From: an uncultured Bacteroidales bacterium
Lineage (GTDB): Bacteria; Bacteroidota; Bacteroidia; Bacteroidales; Bacteroidaceae
Direction of reading: 5' to 3'
Assembly: GCA_902791295.1 (NCBI GenBank)
Contig: CADAVI010000018.1
Coordinates: forward strand, 1 to 49,718
Length of the DNA stretch: 49,718 nucleotides
Both the position numbers and the translations under genes were made by a program. This document shows, one piece after another, positions 1-9,712 of the stretch. Below the pieces are notes generated by a model, which searched no databases, was not told the DNA's origin, and was given only the letters and a program-made list of their open reading frames with translations. Positions within the stretch are counted from its first letter, which is position 1; each line of letters opens with the position of its first letter.

Positions 1-198
1 GGTGTATTCATCCACCAATTTGTTGAAGTCCTGAATGCTGATGTTCTCTCCATAGATTTGTCCCACGCGCTGGTGGCGTTCGTTTTGAGTGTATCCGAGC
101 GAACGGACAAACTCTTCTGCAATGAAAGCAAACAGGGCAAGAGCCACGATGATAACGAGGAACTTACCATGCTTCCTGACTGAATTTAATGCGGCCAT
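1..198 (-). CDS. PpiD/SurA-like peptidylprolyl isomerase, N-terminal part only
   Basis: Only the first 66 residues are inside the window; the gene continues past position 1. It starts at ATG 196-198 (reverse strand) with a short basic N-terminus (MAALNSVRKHGKF) followed by one hydrophobic segment (about residues 12-24, LVIIVALALFAFI). The next part (GQIYGENISIQDFNKLVDEY) resembles the start of the SurA-type chaperone domain in Bacteroidetes PpiD-like isomerases. Such proteins are anchored in the inner membrane and help outer membrane proteins fold in the periplasm. It lies downstream of lptC and a CorC-like gene on the same strand, a usual Bacteroidetes neighbourhood, but has its own -7 box at 259-266. 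The parvulin domain cannot be checked because it is outside the window. Confidence 0.75.
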   Translation of the reverse strand, partial: MAALNSVRKHGKFLVIIVALALFAFIAEEFVRSLGYTQNERHQRVGQIYGENISIQDFNKLVDEYT

Positions 199-258
199 AA
201 TTTATTTTTTTTATATTTTTACCTAAGACATTTATTGCATTATGCAAAAACTCGAACG

Positions 259-266
259 CAAAAATA
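259..266 (-). promoter_or_regulatory. -7 box TATTTTTG for the PpiD-like gene
   Basis: The reverse strand reads TATTTTTG, matching the Bacteroidetes TAnnTTTG element, 60 nt before the start codon at 198. No clear -33 TTTG is seen at the usual spacing. Confidence 0.45.
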
Positions 267-312
267 GAAAAAAAATACGACTTGGCGGCTCTGCTGTGCA
301 GAGTTTTTTTGC

Positions 313-1533
313 TTATTCCGTGATTTTGAGGTGAACGAGTTTGATTTGCGTGTTTGTGGTCTCTACAATCTTGAACTCAAAATGCTTGTAGGTGATGATT
401 TCGTTAAGTTTCGGGAAACTTTGGTACACAGCCAAAATGAACCCGCCGACGGTTTGGTATTCATCGCTCTCGGGAAGATTGAGAGAGAAGAGCTCATTGG
501 CTTTTTCAATCTCCAGGCGTCCTGAAAGCAAATATTCTCCGCCGCCGAGATCTTTGGCCACATAGTGCTCCGTGTCGTGCTCATCCTGAATGTCACCGAA
601 AATCTCCTCCACGAGGTCTTCAAGGGAGACTATGCCGGCCGTGCCGCCAAACTCGTCCACGACGACGGCCAAAGTCTTCTTCCGGGTGATGAAGGTGGAG
701 AGCAGTTTCTGCGCCGGCATGGTCTCCGGGATGATGGGCAGGTGGCGGATGTGCTTTGTCCAGTCGTCGGTGCTCTTGAGGCGGAACATTTCAGAGGAGT
801 GAAGATAGCCCACAATGTCGTCAATGTCTTCCTTATATATAATAAGTTTGGAAATGCCGTTGTCGATGAAAAGGTTGAGCACCTGAGTGAAACTCGCCGT
901 GAGGGGGGCTGCAACAATTTCCGTGCGGGGCACAACGCAGTCGCGAACACGTACTTCGCCGAAATCCAGCGCATTTTGGAACATGATGACCTCGTCTTCC
1001 ACATCTTCTTCATCGCTTTGCGCGTCGATATTGCTCTGAATGAGGTGGTCCAGGTCCGTCTTGGTAAAGTTTTTCTTTTGCACATTCTTCATCTTCAACC
1101 CGAAACAACGCAGCAGCAGTTTGGCCAACAGACTGGTGAAACGGCTCACGGGCCATAAGATAAAGTAGAAGAACAGCGCAGGCACAGCACAGAAATGCAT
1201 GGCGCGGTTGGGGTTGATGCGGAAAAGCATCTTGGGCAGAAATTCTCCGATGAAGAGCACGATGACGGTGGCCACCAGTGTGTTGACCAGGGGATTGCTC
1301 CGAATGAGGTGCGCCATAAGGATGCCGTAGATGACCAGGGCGATGTTGTTGCCGACAAGCAGGGTGGTGATGAAATCGTTTTGGCGCCGGTAGAAGCGGT
1401 CGAGGATACGCGTGGTGAGACTGCGGTGCTCACGCTCCATCTCCAACAGCATTTTGTTGCTGGAGACGAAAGCTATTTCCAATCCGGAGAAAAAAGCGCT
1501 GAGAAGCAGAATGAGGCAAATGCTTGCAATCAT
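313..1533 (-). CDS. CorC/HlyC-family membrane protein with CBS domains (CNNM type)
   Basis: This 406-residue protein has the layout of the CNNM/CorC family: an N-terminal DUF21 membrane domain (about residues 1-145, with hydrophobic stretches such as LILLLSAFFSGLEIAFVSS and VGNNIALVIYGILMAH), a pair of CBS domains (about 190-315, with DCVVPRTEI and VVDEFGGTAGIVSLEDLVEE) and a C-terminal CorC_HlyC domain (about 325-405). Family members are linked to divalent cation efflux or resistance; the old name hemolysin is misleading. The start overlaps the lptC stop by 4 nt, indicating translational coupling in an envelope operon. Annotators sometimes call such genes GldE; I see nothing that ties this one to gliding. 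Confidence 0.85.
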   Translation of the reverse strand: MIASICLILLLSAFFSGLEIAFVSSNKMLLEMEREHRSLTTRILDRFYRRQNDFITTLLVGNNIALVIYGILMAHLIRSNPLVNTLVATVIVLFIGEFLPKMLFRINPNRAMHFCAVPALFFYFILWPVSRFTSLLAKLLLRCFGLKMKNVQKKNFTKTDLDHLIQSNIDAQSDEEDVEDEVIMFQNALDFGEVRVRDCVVPRTEIVAAPLTASFTQVLNLFIDNGISKLIIYKEDIDDIVGYLHSSEMFRLKSTDDWTKHIRHLPIIPETMPAQKLLSTFITRKKTLAVVVDEFGGTAGIVSLEDLVEEIFGDIQDEHDTEHYVAKDLGGGEYLLSGRLEIEKANELFSLNLPESDEYQTVGGFILAVYQSFPKLNEIITYKHFEFKIVETTNTQIKLVHLKITE

Positions 1534-2138
1534 AGGCGTCGGGAAGATGGAGTGTCGGACGGGGTGTCGGTGCCGGTGGAGTCGTTCTCAATGTCACCGG
1601 CAGGGAAATCACCGACGGAGTTGCTCACCGCATAGCGTGTCATCGTCTCGTTGGAGCGGAAGTCTGTGCCATGCAGCGTGCGGTCGGGTGTGACAATACG
1701 CATAAACTGGTGATTCCACATTTCATGGCGGTCCATGTCCCAAAACAGCTCTTCGGTGAAGAAGCGCGTGTTCTCCACGTTGCGGATGCGCACTCTGCCG
1801 CGCAATTCCCACAAGCGTTGATCGTGGAGATAGGCCGTATCGGCTTGCACATACATATCAACATGAAAGGTGGTGTCAAAGCGTTCCATCAGCATGCCTT
1901 TGTAAAAACGCCATGTGGAAGGTCGCTCGGGATGATTGAAAATATCCCATTCTTCGGCTACAAGCCGGTAGCGAATGATGCCGCTGTCAGAGATGAGCGT
2001 GCTCACACCGATGGCGTGCATGAAAGGGAGAGAATCATTCTCATTGACAGCCTCCGCCACATGTTCCTCGCTGTTGCTGCATGAGAAAAAACAGCAGAGC
2101 CAACAGAGCGTCAGACAAAAGTGTTGGAACCGTTTCAC
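1530..2138 (-). CDS. lptC: LPS export periplasmic protein LptC
   Basis: The protein is 202 residues, with an N-terminal lipoprotein-like or membrane segment (FCLTLCWLCCFFSCSNSEE) followed by an LptC-type periplasmic beta-jellyroll region: SGIIRYRLVAEEWDIF, then a segment containing MYVQADTAYLHD and LRGRVRIRN. LptC bridges the LptBFG ATPase to LptA in lipopolysaccharide transport. The cysteine in FFSCSN could be a lipid attachment site, so Bacteroidetes LptC may be lipid anchored rather than transmembrane; this is inference. It overlaps its upstream (2135) and downstream (1533) neighbours by 4 nt each. The C-terminal tail after about residue 175 is Ser/Thr/Asp/Pro-rich and probably disordered. 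Confidence 0.85.
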   Translation of the reverse strand: MKRFQHFCLTLCWLCCFFSCSNSEEHVAEAVNENDSLPFMHAIGVSTLISDSGIIRYRLVAEEWDIFNHPERPSTWRFYKGMLMERFDTTFHVDMYVQADTAYLHDQRLWELRGRVRIRNVENTRFFTEELFWDMDRHEMWNHQFMRIVTPDRTLHGTDFRSNETMTRYAVSNSVGDFPAGDIENDSTGTDTPSDTPSSRRL

Positions 2139-3511
2139 TCAATCTTATACTTCATGAACCAGCGTTCGTTGAACGAGACCCCCACATGAATCATATAGTA
2201 ATTCTCAGTGATTAATCTGGTGCTGGAAGGTTGACGGCGGAGCCATTGGAAAGAGACGTTGACCGTCGAACGGTTGTTGATGCGGTTGGTGATGGGCAGG
2301 CTAACACCAGCGGTAATGCCGTATTCTGACGGGCCGTCCTGCGTCGTGCCTGTGCCGGAGTAATTGACCTTCATGTAGGGGGTGGAGTAGAACGCACCGA
2401 TGCGGTAGCGACAACGTTCGAGATAACCGGGATTGTGGCCCCGATTGAGTACGGCAGGGAAGAACTCTGCACCGAGATTGATGCGGTGTCGGTCGGAAAA
2501 GTAACCGACAGAGTTCTTGTATTGCAGCTGCCCGTTTTTATTGGTGTACGACTCGGGGATGCTGCAGCTCCCCCATTTTTCGTAACGATAATCTGCAGCA
2601 ACGGACAGCATGCCGCGATTCTCCCAGGCAACGCCCAGACCGAAAGCGTGGGGGATGTCAATGGCATCGGAAACGGACACTTTGGTGGTGTCCTTCATTG
2701 AGGTCCAACGTTCAAGTTTTGCATCGGTGCCCGTATTGTGTCCCAAACTGGCCGTGAAACCTGTACGCAACAGGTTGTTGCCGTTAAGGATAATGGGCAG
2801 TTGCAGGCCGAAGTCCAACTTGTAGGTGAGAATGTCGGCAGAGTGCTTTTGGTAAATCGTACTGTAGACCGCGGCTGTGCTGCCTCCGACAAGGAACGAC
2901 TGAATCATATTGTGCTCGTATGAGCCCCAGATGATATTGACATCGGCACCGACGGACAGCAGACGTATGGGACTGCGGAGTTTGCGGAAAGGTTGCCATC
3001 CGATACCGACAAAGGCGCGGTGCGTGCCTCCGCTGCCGTCAAAATCCTGAAAGTTGTCAATCTCAGACGATGTCGTGCGATCCTGGCCGACTGAGGACTC
3101 GTGTCGGAAATCGTATTTGATGGTGGTGTAGGGCATGAAGCCGAAACTCATACCCAGGCCGGGTCTGAGACGGAATCCGGCCACGACGTATTCAAAAGAA
3201 GCCCCTCTGGTGTAGACGCGGCTGCCGCCTTGCGACTGTTTGCCGAAAGAAAACGACGCTCCGACATCGAAGAGGAAGGAGAGGGAATCAATAGTGGCGT
3301 AGGAGGCCGGATTGAGGCTGTTGAGGCGGTTGGAAGAGTGAAGTGCAATGCCTACGCCGCCCATGCCGCGGTTGAATCCGGTCACGCCGTCACCGGCCAG
3401 GCCGATGCCGAAACGGGAATAAGTGGAGTAGGTGCCGCTGCTCTGTGCCGTTATCCCCAGTGCGAAGAAAAGCAGCACTGTGAGGAAGAAATATTGTCTG
3501 TAAAAACTCAT
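2135..3511 (-). CDS. Outer membrane beta-barrel-like protein of the lptC operon
   Basis: The 458-residue protein begins with a clear signal peptide (YFFLTVLLFFALGITAQ) and continues as alternating aromatic/polar beta-strands with many Gly and Tyr residues (SRFGIGLAGDG, GRMGGVG-like turns, INLGAEFFP). This fits a PorV/FadL-like Bacteroidetes outer membrane barrel. The last residues end in an aromatic strand, MIHVGVSFNERWFMKYKIE. In related genomes this gene sits between a pantothenate kinase and lptC; here the kinase is not upstream, because the divergent DUF4105 gene starts at 3648. It is first in the operon and has a -7 box only 8 nt before its ATG. Its ligand and function are unknown. Confidence 0.7.
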   Translation of the reverse strand: MSFYRQYFFLTVLLFFALGITAQSSGTYSTYSRFGIGLAGDGVTGFNRGMGGVGIALHSSNRLNSLNPASYATIDSLSFLFDVGASFSFGKQSQGGSRVYTRGASFEYVVAGFRLRPGLGMSFGFMPYTTIKYDFRHESSVGQDRTTSSEIDNFQDFDGSGGTHRAFVGIGWQPFRKLRSPIRLLSVGADVNIIWGSYEHNMIQSFLVGGSTAAVYSTIYQKHSADILTYKLDFGLQLPIILNGNNLLRTGFTASLGHNTGTDAKLERWTSMKDTTKVSVSDAIDIPHAFGLGVAWENRGMLSVAADYRYEKWGSCSIPESYTNKNGQLQYKNSVGYFSDRHRINLGAEFFPAVLNRGHNPGYLERCRYRIGAFYSTPYMKVNYSGTGTTQDGPSEYGITAGVSLPITNRINNRSTVNVSFQWLRRQPSSTRLITENYYMIHVGVSFNERWFMKYKIE

Positions 3512-3519
3512 TTCGAGCG

Positions 3520-3527
3520 CAAAGATA
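3520..3527 (-). promoter_or_regulatory. -7 box TATCTTTG of the outer membrane protein/lptC operon
   Basis: The reverse strand reads TATCTTTG ending 8 nt before the ATG at 3511, so transcription would begin within a few nucleotides of the start codon. No -33 TTTG lies at about 19-21 nt. Confidence 0.6.
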
Positions 3528-3633
3528 CAGAAAAAACGGCATTTAGCGATTTACGACGGGCAAATTATTTTCCAAATGCCTTAATTTTCTTCTTTTTCTT
3601 CTCCGACATGTCCTTTGTCTCCTTTTTTTTATG

Positions 3634-3641
3634 TACCTTTG
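3634..3641 (+). promoter_or_regulatory. -7 box TACCTTTG of the DUF4105 gene
   Basis: TACCTTTG ends 6 nt before ATG 3648, implying a leaderless or nearly leaderless mRNA. It is divergent to the box at 3520-3527. Confidence 0.6.
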
Positions 3642-3647
3642 CGCCAG

Positions 3648-4844
3648 ATGAATCGCGTTATAGCCCTCTTATATATTTTTTTTGCGCACTTGATGATCGG
3701 TTCGGCGACAGTTCGCGGGGCAGAGGTGGAAGTGAGCCTGCTGACCTGTTCGCCCGGTGTCAAGAGCTATGAGCTCTACGGACACACGGCGCTCCGGGTG
3801 AAGCAAAGCGGGTCGGGGATTGACGCTGTGTTCAACTACGGTGTATTCGACTATACCCAGGACAATTTCACTTGGAACTTCATTCTTGGCCGGTGCGACT
3901 ACATGGTGATGCCCGTGAGTTATGACGCATTCTTTCAGGAATATGAGCGGCGCGGATCCTCCATACTCTCGCAGCGTCTCAATCTGACAGAGGCGGAGGC
4001 CGTGAAGTTGTTCGGCCTGCTCAAAGAGAACGTCAAGCCGGAGAATATGGTCTATCGCTATGACTTCTACCGCAACAATTGCACCACAAAAGTGCGAGAC
4101 ATCTTGGAGCAGGCTGTTGACGGCGAGATCGTCTATCCGGAACCGCCTTTCCATATGATGTATCACCGGCATGAAACCTACAGGGAGATGATACATCATT
4201 ACACCCGCACCTCCAAGTGGTGTGAGACGGGGCAGGATTTGTTGCTCGGATGTCATTCGGATACGGTGCTGTCGTCCCGTGCCATGCTTTTCCTGCCGGA
4301 ATATTTGTCATCGGCATACGACGGTGCCGAAATTCGCAGCGAGAGCAAAGACACCAGACCCCTTGTGGCCGAGCGCAAAGAACTGCTGCAGAAAGGGCGT
4401 CAGACTGACGAGCCGGGTTTCCCGTTCACTCCTTTGCAGTGTTCCGTCATCCTGTTTGCCTTTTCCCTGCTGGTGTTGACGCTGGAAGTGTTTTTTAAGC
4501 GGCAGATGTGGCTGATTGACATCGTGCTGTGGGGCGCTGTGGGTGTGGCCGGTCTGTTGCTGTGTTTCCTTTTCTGTTTCTCAAAGCATCCGACGCTGGA
4601 CAGCAATTTCCAAATATGGCTGTTCAATCCTCTGCCTCTGGTCGGATTGTGCTACATTGTCCCGGCAGCAAGAAAGAAGCAGCGCACGTTGTGGCACGGC
4701 TTTGAGTTTGCCTGGCTCTTTTTCTTTGTATTGTTTATGCCTTGGGTGCCGCAAGACTATGCTTCGGGTGTTTTCCCCCTGGCGTTGTCTTTGATGACGC
4801 GCCCAATAAGTTATTTCCTCGCTTACCGACGTGATGAACAATAA
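3648..4844 (+). CDS. DUF4105 (Lnb N-terminal periplasmic domain) membrane protein
   Basis: I place the start at ATG 3648 rather than an upstream codon at 3615, because the -7 box lies at 3634-3641 and a signal peptide follows directly (MNRVIALLYIFFAHLMIGSA). Residues of about 25-190 form the DUF4105/Lnb-type domain, with YELYGHTALRV, FNYGVFDY, FILGRCDYMVMP and the Asn-Asn-Cys motif in YDFYRNNCTTKVRD. These His, Cys and Asn positions recall NlpC/P60-like catalytic folds. The C-terminal third (about residues 260-395) holds four or five hydrophobic segments. The protein is therefore a periplasmic domain tethered to the inner membrane. Its biochemical activity is not established. It overlaps the next gene by 11 nt, suggesting coupled expression. 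Confidence 0.8.
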   Translation: MNRVIALLYIFFAHLMIGSATVRGAEVEVSLLTCSPGVKSYELYGHTALRVKQSGSGIDAVFNYGVFDYTQDNFTWNFILGRCDYMVMPVSYDAFFQEYERRGSSILSQRLNLTEAEAVKLFGLLKENVKPENMVYRYDFYRNNCTTKVRDILEQAVDGEIVYPEPPFHMMYHRHETYREMIHHYTRTSKWCETGQDLLLGCHSDTVLSSRAMLFLPEYLSSAYDGAEIRSESKDTRPLVAERKELLQKGRQTDEPGFPFTPLQCSVILFAFSLLVLTLEVFFKRQMWLIDIVLWGAVGVAGLLLCFLFCFSKHPTLDSNFQIWLFNPLPLVGLCYIVPAARKKQRTLWHGFEFAWLFFFVLFMPWVPQDYASGVFPLALSLMTRPISYFLAYRRDEQ

Positions 4845-6339
4845 GACGCTGACGATATTGGCCCTCGGTGCCGCTTGTCTGGCACAGCCCTCAAGTGCAC
4901 AACAGACAGAAGTGCCCCGGCTGGTGGTGAATGTGCTGATTGACGGTCTGCGTACCGATTATCTGCAGGCCTATGCTCCTCTCTTCGGAGATCGCGGATT
5001 CAAACGCCTCGAGCAGGAAGGCAGGGTGTACTCTCAGGTGGAGTATCCCTTCAGAGACCCCGACAGAGCCAGTGCGGCTGCCTGTTTCGCCACCGGCGCC
5101 ACGCCCTACGACAACGGCATTGTGGCCGAAAGGTGGTTGGACCGCAAGACGCTGCAGCCCGTTTATTGTGTCGACGACAAAAACTACCCCGGCAATCTGA
5201 CGCCGGAGGCCTCGTCGCCACAGAAGCTGTTGGTGAGCACAATGGGAGATGAGCTGAAAGTGGCCTCGATGGGGCACAGCCTGGTATACAGTATTGCTCC
5301 CGGTCGTGAAACAGCCGTATTGCTGGCCGGACATGCCGGTGACGGCGCTTTTTGGATCAACGATCTCACCGGGCAATGGTGTTCCACCTGTTATTACGGG
5401 CTATATCCTCAGTGGGCCGTGTCTTATGACAACCATAAGGGACTAAAAAACAGGATATCCTCTACGACGTGGACACCGTATGTGGAACCGGCTGAAGATA
5501 AGGACTCAAAGAAAAAGGACGATTTTTTGCACCGCTTCACCGGTGACAGAAAATTCCGTGAGTTCAAGACCAGCGGACTGGTGGGAGAGGAAGCCGTAGC
5601 GTTTGCCATATACCTCCTGCAAAATACAGGGTTGGGCATCGATGTCGCTACCGATATGCTTTCACTGGGCTTGTATGCCGGCAGCTTTGACCACCAGAGT
5701 GTTCAGGATTTTTCAAAAGAGCATCAGGATACGTATGTACGTTTGGACCGTGACCTGGCCACCCTGATGGATGCCATAGATCAAAAGTTGGGTCGCGGCA
5801 AGGCGCTCTTTGTCGTGACCGGCACAGGAGTGACGGAGCCGGAAACGCCCCAGGACCTGTCGCGCTACCGTATTCCGACGGGCACATTTAACATCACCAG
5901 AGCCTCCATGCTGCTCAATATGTATCTTGTGGCGGTTTATGGGCAGGGCCAGTGGGTAGAGGGTGTGATGGGCCAGGAACTGTTCCTCAACAGAGAACTC
6001 GTAGAGAAGCAGACGGTCAACCTCTCGGAGATGTTGCAGCGCAGCAAAGATTTCCTGCTGCAGCTCTCTGGTGTGAAGGACGTGGAAACATCGCATCATC
6101 CCGTATTCGGTGACCTCTATATCAAAGTGTCTCCGGGATGGACGTTGGTGAATGATGAGACCGGACAGCAGACTGTGACGCGGGAGAGCTTTACCAGCTT
6201 CCCGCTGTATTTCCTCGGTGCCGGAGTGGTGAAGGAGCGTGTAAGTGAGCCCGTCACTGTAGATCGCGTGGCTCCCACTGTCAGCAAAGCCATCCATATT
6301 CGGGCGCCCAACGCCAGTGGCAAAGCGCCGCTTTTCTGA
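4834..6339 (+). CDS. Secreted alkaline-phosphatase-fold protein (PF01663-like), probably without catalytic residues
   Basis: The 501-residue protein starts at ATG 4834, with a signal peptide ending at about residue 23 ([10 protein letters not shown]). [13 protein letters not shown] (33-45) is the first strand and first metal-binding Asp of type I phosphodiesterase/alkaline phosphatase folds, and [11 protein letters not shown] (86-96) matches the conserved TGxxPxxHGI turn. The other expected catalytic features are missing. The nucleophile region reads [14 protein letters not shown], with no Thr or Ser where it is expected; the DxxGH metal motif is FDHQSV near residue 286; and the DHG motif is TGTGVTEPE near 329. 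A structural or binding role, perhaps with the DUF4105 protein it overlaps, is more likely than phosphatase activity; this is inference. Confidence 0.75.
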   Translation: MNNKTLTILALGAACLAQPSSAQQTEVPRLVVNVLIDGLRTDYLQAYAPLFGDRGFKRLEQEGRVYSQVEYPFRDPDRASAAACFATGATPYDNGIVAERWLDRKTLQPVYCVDDKNYPGNLTPEASSPQKLLVSTMGDELKVASMGHSLVYSIAPGRETAVLLAGHAGDGAFWINDLTGQWCSTCYYGLYPQWAVSYDNHKGLKNRISSTTWTPYVEPAEDKDSKKKDDFLHRFTGDRKFREFKTSGLVGEEAVAFAIYLLQNTGLGIDVATDMLSLGLYAGSFDHQSVQDFSKEHQDTYVRLDRDLATLMDAIDQKLGRGKALFVVTGTGVTEPETPQDLSRYRIPTGTFNITRASMLLNMYLVAVYGQGQWVEGVMGQELFLNRELVEKQTVNLSEMLQRSKDFLLQLSGVKDVETSHHPVFGDLYIKVSPGWTLVNDETGQQTVTRESFTSFPLYFLGAGVVKERVSEPVTVDRVAPTVSKAIHIRAPNASGKAPLF

Positions 6340-6394
6340 AACGGCGTCTCGTGAGTGCAGTGAGATGTTATATAGAATAAAAAGAAATTACGAT

Positions 6395-9300
6395 ATGAAT
6401 TTTTCTCAAATATTAGTTAAGATTTTCGGCGACAAGAAAAGCCGTGACCTGAAAGCCTACCAACCTTTGGTGGCGATGGTTACTGACATTTATCCCAGTG
6501 TTCAGGCGCTTTCCAATGACGAATTGCGTGCCCGGACAAAAGCACTGCAGCAGCAGATACGCTCTGCCGCCAAAGAGCAGCAGGACGAAATCAACAGTCT
6601 GAAAGCCTCCATTCCCACAACGGAAATCCAGGACCGTGCGCCTATTTTTGCCAAAATAGACCAGTTGGAGAAAGAGGTGCTGGATATATATGAAAAGCAG
6701 TTGGATTTGGTCAGAGCCGAAGCTTTTGCCATCGTGAAAAGTACTGCAGAGCGCTTTGCTCACAACGAGAACATCGAGGTGACGGCCACCGATTTTGACC
6801 GCGAATTGGCAGCCACGCACGATTTCGTGGATATCGTCGGCGACAAGGCTATATACCATAATCACTGGGTGGCCGGCGGCAACGAAACTGTGTGGGATAT
6901 GGTGCATTTCGATGTGCAGCTTTTTGGCGGTACGGTGCTGCATCAAGGCAAAATTGCCGAGATGTTCACCGGTGAAGGCAAGACGCTGACGGCCACGCTG
7001 CCCGTGTTCCTCAATGCCCTGACGGGTAACGGTGTGCATGTGGTGACGGTGAATGATTATCTGGCCAAACGCGACTCCGAGTGGATGGGGCCCATCTATA
7101 TGTTCCACGGGCTGTCGGTGGATTGCATAGACAAACATCAGCCCAACTCTGAAGCCCGTCGCAGGGCTTATCAGTGCGACATCACCTTCGGCACCAACAA
7201 TGAGTTCGGCTTCGACTATCTGCGCGACAACATGGCTCAGGATCCTTCGGAACTGGTGCAGCGTGCCCACAACTATGCTATTGTGGACGAGGTGGACTCC
7301 GTGCTCATTGACGATGCCCGTACGCCGTTGATTATTTCCGGACCCGTGCCCAAGGGCGATGACCAGATGTTTGAAGAATATCAGCCTTTGGTGGAGCGCC
7401 TGGTGGGCGTTCAGCGCACTTTGGCAACGCAATATCTGGCAGAGGCCAAGAAACTGATTGCTGAGGGCACGGCGGAAGGCGACAAGCAGAAAACGGCCGA
7501 CGGCTTCCTTTCACTTTTCCGCTCCCATAAGGCGCTGCCCAAGAACAAAGCCCTCATCAAGTTCCTGTCCGAGCCGGGTATCAAGAGCGGTATGTTGGCT
7601 ACGGAGGAGATATATATGGAGAACAACAACCGACGCATGCCGGAGGCTGTGGAGCCGTTGTTCTTTGTGGTGGACGAGAAGCAAAACAGCGTAGACCTCA
7701 CGGATAAGGGTAATGAATGGCTGGCAGACCAGGTGAAGGACGCCGCCCTGTTTATCCTGCCAGACATTGCCTCCAAGATGGCGGAAATCGAGGCTATGTC
7801 TTTGCCTGACGAAGAGCGACTGGCGAAAAAAGACGAAGTGTACAACGACTATGCCATCAAGAGCGAACGCGTCCACACACTGCAGCAGTTGCTCAAGGCC
7901 TACACGATGTTCAACCTCAACGACGAATACGTCATTCAGGACGGTGAGATTAAGATTGTGGATGAGCAGACGGGCCGTATCATGGAGGGTCGCCGCTGGA
8001 GCGACGGACTGCATCAGGCCGTGGAAGCCAAGGAGCACGTCAAGGTGCAGGCTGCCACGCAGACCTATGCGACTATCACCCTGCAGAATTACTTCCGCAT
8101 GTATCACAAACTGGCCGGTATGACCGGAACGGCTGTGACCGAGGCCGGGGAGTTTTGGGATATCTATAAGTTGGATGTTGTGGAAGTGCCGACCAACCGT
8201 AAGGTGATTCGCAAGGACTACAACGACAGAGTTTATAAAACGCAGAGAGAGAAGTATAAAGCCGTTATTGAAGAAGTAGAACTTCAACGCAATTCCGGGC
8301 GACCGGTATTGGTGGGTACCACCTCTGTGGAAATCTCCGAGATGCTCTCCAAGATGCTCTCCATGCGTAAGATACCCCACCAGGTGCTCAACGCTAAACT
8401 TCATCAGAAGGAAGCAGACATTGTCAAAGAAGCCGGTCGCAGTGTGGACGGTCTGGGCACCGTGACGATTGCTACCAACATGGCCGGACGCGGTACGGAT
8501 ATCAAACTGACCCCCGAAGTGAAGGCTGCCGGCGGTTTGGCCATCATAGGCACGGAGCGTCACGAAAGCCGTCGCGTGGATCGGCAGTTGCGCGGCCGAA
8601 GCGGCCGTCAGGGCGATCCCGGCAGCAGCGTGTTCTTCGTTTCGCTGGAGGACAAATTGATGCGTCTGTTCGCTTCGGAGCGCATTGCCAAGGTGATGGA
8701 CCGTCTGGGCTTTGAAGACGGCGAGATGATTGAGCACTCCATGATTACGCGTTCCATAGAGAATGCCCAGAAGAAGGTGGAGGAGAACCACTTTGGCGTG
8801 CGCAAGCGCCTGTTGGAGTATGATGATGTGATGAACAAGCAGCGTACGGTAATCTACTCCAAGCGCCGCCACGCTCTGATGGGAGAGCGCTTGGGCATGG
8901 ACATCTCCAATATGATTTGGGACCGCGTATGCAACATCATAGAGAATAACGACTGGGACGGATGCCGTGAGCAGTTCCTGGAAATCCTGGCCATGGAGGT
9001 GCCTTTCACCCGTGAGGAAAGGGAAACGATTGACATTAATCAGCTGGCAGAGACTGCTTACCAAAAAGCAATGGAGCGCTTCAAGCAGAAATGTCAGATT
9101 ATAGCCAACAACTCCATGAAGGCTGTCTCTATGATTAAGGAGAACCCCGACATGCCCCACTATGAGAACATCATGGTGCCTGTGGTGGACGGCCGGCGTG
9201 CCTACCAGATCAGTGTCAATATCGATGAGGCTTACGACTCTCAGTGTCAGGCTGTATGCACGGCGTTCCACAAGGCCCTCATCCTGCACACTATCGATGA

Positions 9301-9712
9301 TTGCTGGAAGGAAAACCTGCGTCTGTTGGACGAGCTTAAGCACTCCGTGCACAACGCCAGCTACGAGCAGAAAGATCCCTTGTTGATTTTCAAATTGGAG
9401 AGTGTGAAACTCTTCGACGATATGGTAAACCGAATCAACGACAGGGTAGTCAGTGTGCTGATGCGTGCCCAGGTGCCGGAATTGCAGATACGCACCGAAG
9501 CCGCTCCTCAGCAGCCCCAGCGCCCTCGTCAGCAATATACGGAGAGCCACCAGTCGCTCACGGATGAGGGAATGCGTCAGGCCGCAGGACGCGATACGCG
9601 AGACCAACAGCCCGTACAACCGATTCGGGTGGACAAAATGCCCGGACGTAACGATCCCTGCCCGTGTGGCAGCGGTAAGAAGTTTAAGCAGTGCCACGGG
9701 CGGAATCTGTAA
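6395..9712 (+). CDS. secA: Protein translocase ATPase SecA
   Basis: SecA drives preproteins through SecYEG using ATP. I place the start at ATG 6395 ([19 protein letters not shown]), the usual Bacteroidetes N-terminus, giving 1105 residues; an upstream in-frame codon at 6317 lies inside the preceding gene. Walker A is [11 protein letters not shown], the DEAD-type motif is [20 protein letters not shown], and motif VI is [20 protein letters not shown]. The Bacteroidetes insert after the first helicase motif is present. The C-terminal SecB/ribosome-binding zinc finger is intact ([14 protein letters not shown]). There is no -7 box in the 55-nt gap upstream, so it is probably co-transcribed with the two genes before it. 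Its 3' end overlaps the next gene by 22 nt. Confidence 0.97.
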   Translation: MNFSQILVKIFGDKKSRDLKAYQPLVAMVTDIYPSVQALSNDELRARTKALQQQIRSAAKEQQDEINSLKASIPTTEIQDRAPIFAKIDQLEKEVLDIYEKQLDLVRAEAFAIVKSTAERFAHNENIEVTATDFDRELAATHDFVDIVGDKAIYHNHWVAGGNETVWDMVHFDVQLFGGTVLHQGKIAEMFTGEGKTLTATLPVFLNALTGNGVHVVTVNDYLAKRDSEWMGPIYMFHGLSVDCIDKHQPNSEARRRAYQCDITFGTNNEFGFDYLRDNMAQDPSELVQRAHNYAIVDEVDSVLIDDARTPLIISGPVPKGDDQMFEEYQPLVERLVGVQRTLATQYLAEAKKLIAEGTAEGDKQKTADGFLSLFRSHKALPKNKALIKFLSEPGIKSGMLATEEIYMENNNRRMPEAVEPLFFVVDEKQNSVDLTDKGNEWLADQVKDAALFILPDIASKMAEIEAMSLPDEERLAKKDEVYNDYAIKSERVHTLQQLLKAYTMFNLNDEYVIQDGEIKIVDEQTGRIMEGRRWSDGLHQAVEAKEHVKVQAATQTYATITLQNYFRMYHKLAGMTGTAVTEAGEFWDIYKLDVVEVPTNRKVIRKDYNDRVYKTQREKYKAVIEEVELQRNSGRPVLVGTTSVEISEMLSKMLSMRKIPHQVLNAKLHQKEADIVKEAGRSVDGLGTVTIATNMAGRGTDIKLTPEVKAAGGLAIIGTERHESRRVDRQLRGRSGRQGDPGSSVFFVSLEDKLMRLFASERIAKVMDRLGFEDGEMIEHSMITRSIENAQKKVEENHFGVRKRLLEYDDVMNKQRTVIYSKRRHALMGERLGMDISNMIWDRVCNIIENNDWDGCREQFLEILAMEVPFTREERETIDINQLAETAYQKAMERFKQKCQIIANNSMKAVSMIKENPDMPHYENIMVPVVDGRRAYQISVNIDEAYDSQCQAVCTAFHKALILHTIDDCWKENLRLLDELKHSVHNASYEQKDPLLIFKLESVKLFDDMVNRINDRVVSVLMRAQVPELQIRTEAAPQQPQRPRQQYTESHQSLTDEGMRQAAGRDTRDQQPVQPIRVDKMPGRNDPCPCGSGKKFKQCHGRNL

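Noticed and set aside
7511-9697. 728-codon open frame antisense to secA
   Set aside because: It is a shadow of the GC-rich secA coding strand, with no promoter or recognisable domain; SecA itself is complete with all motifs.
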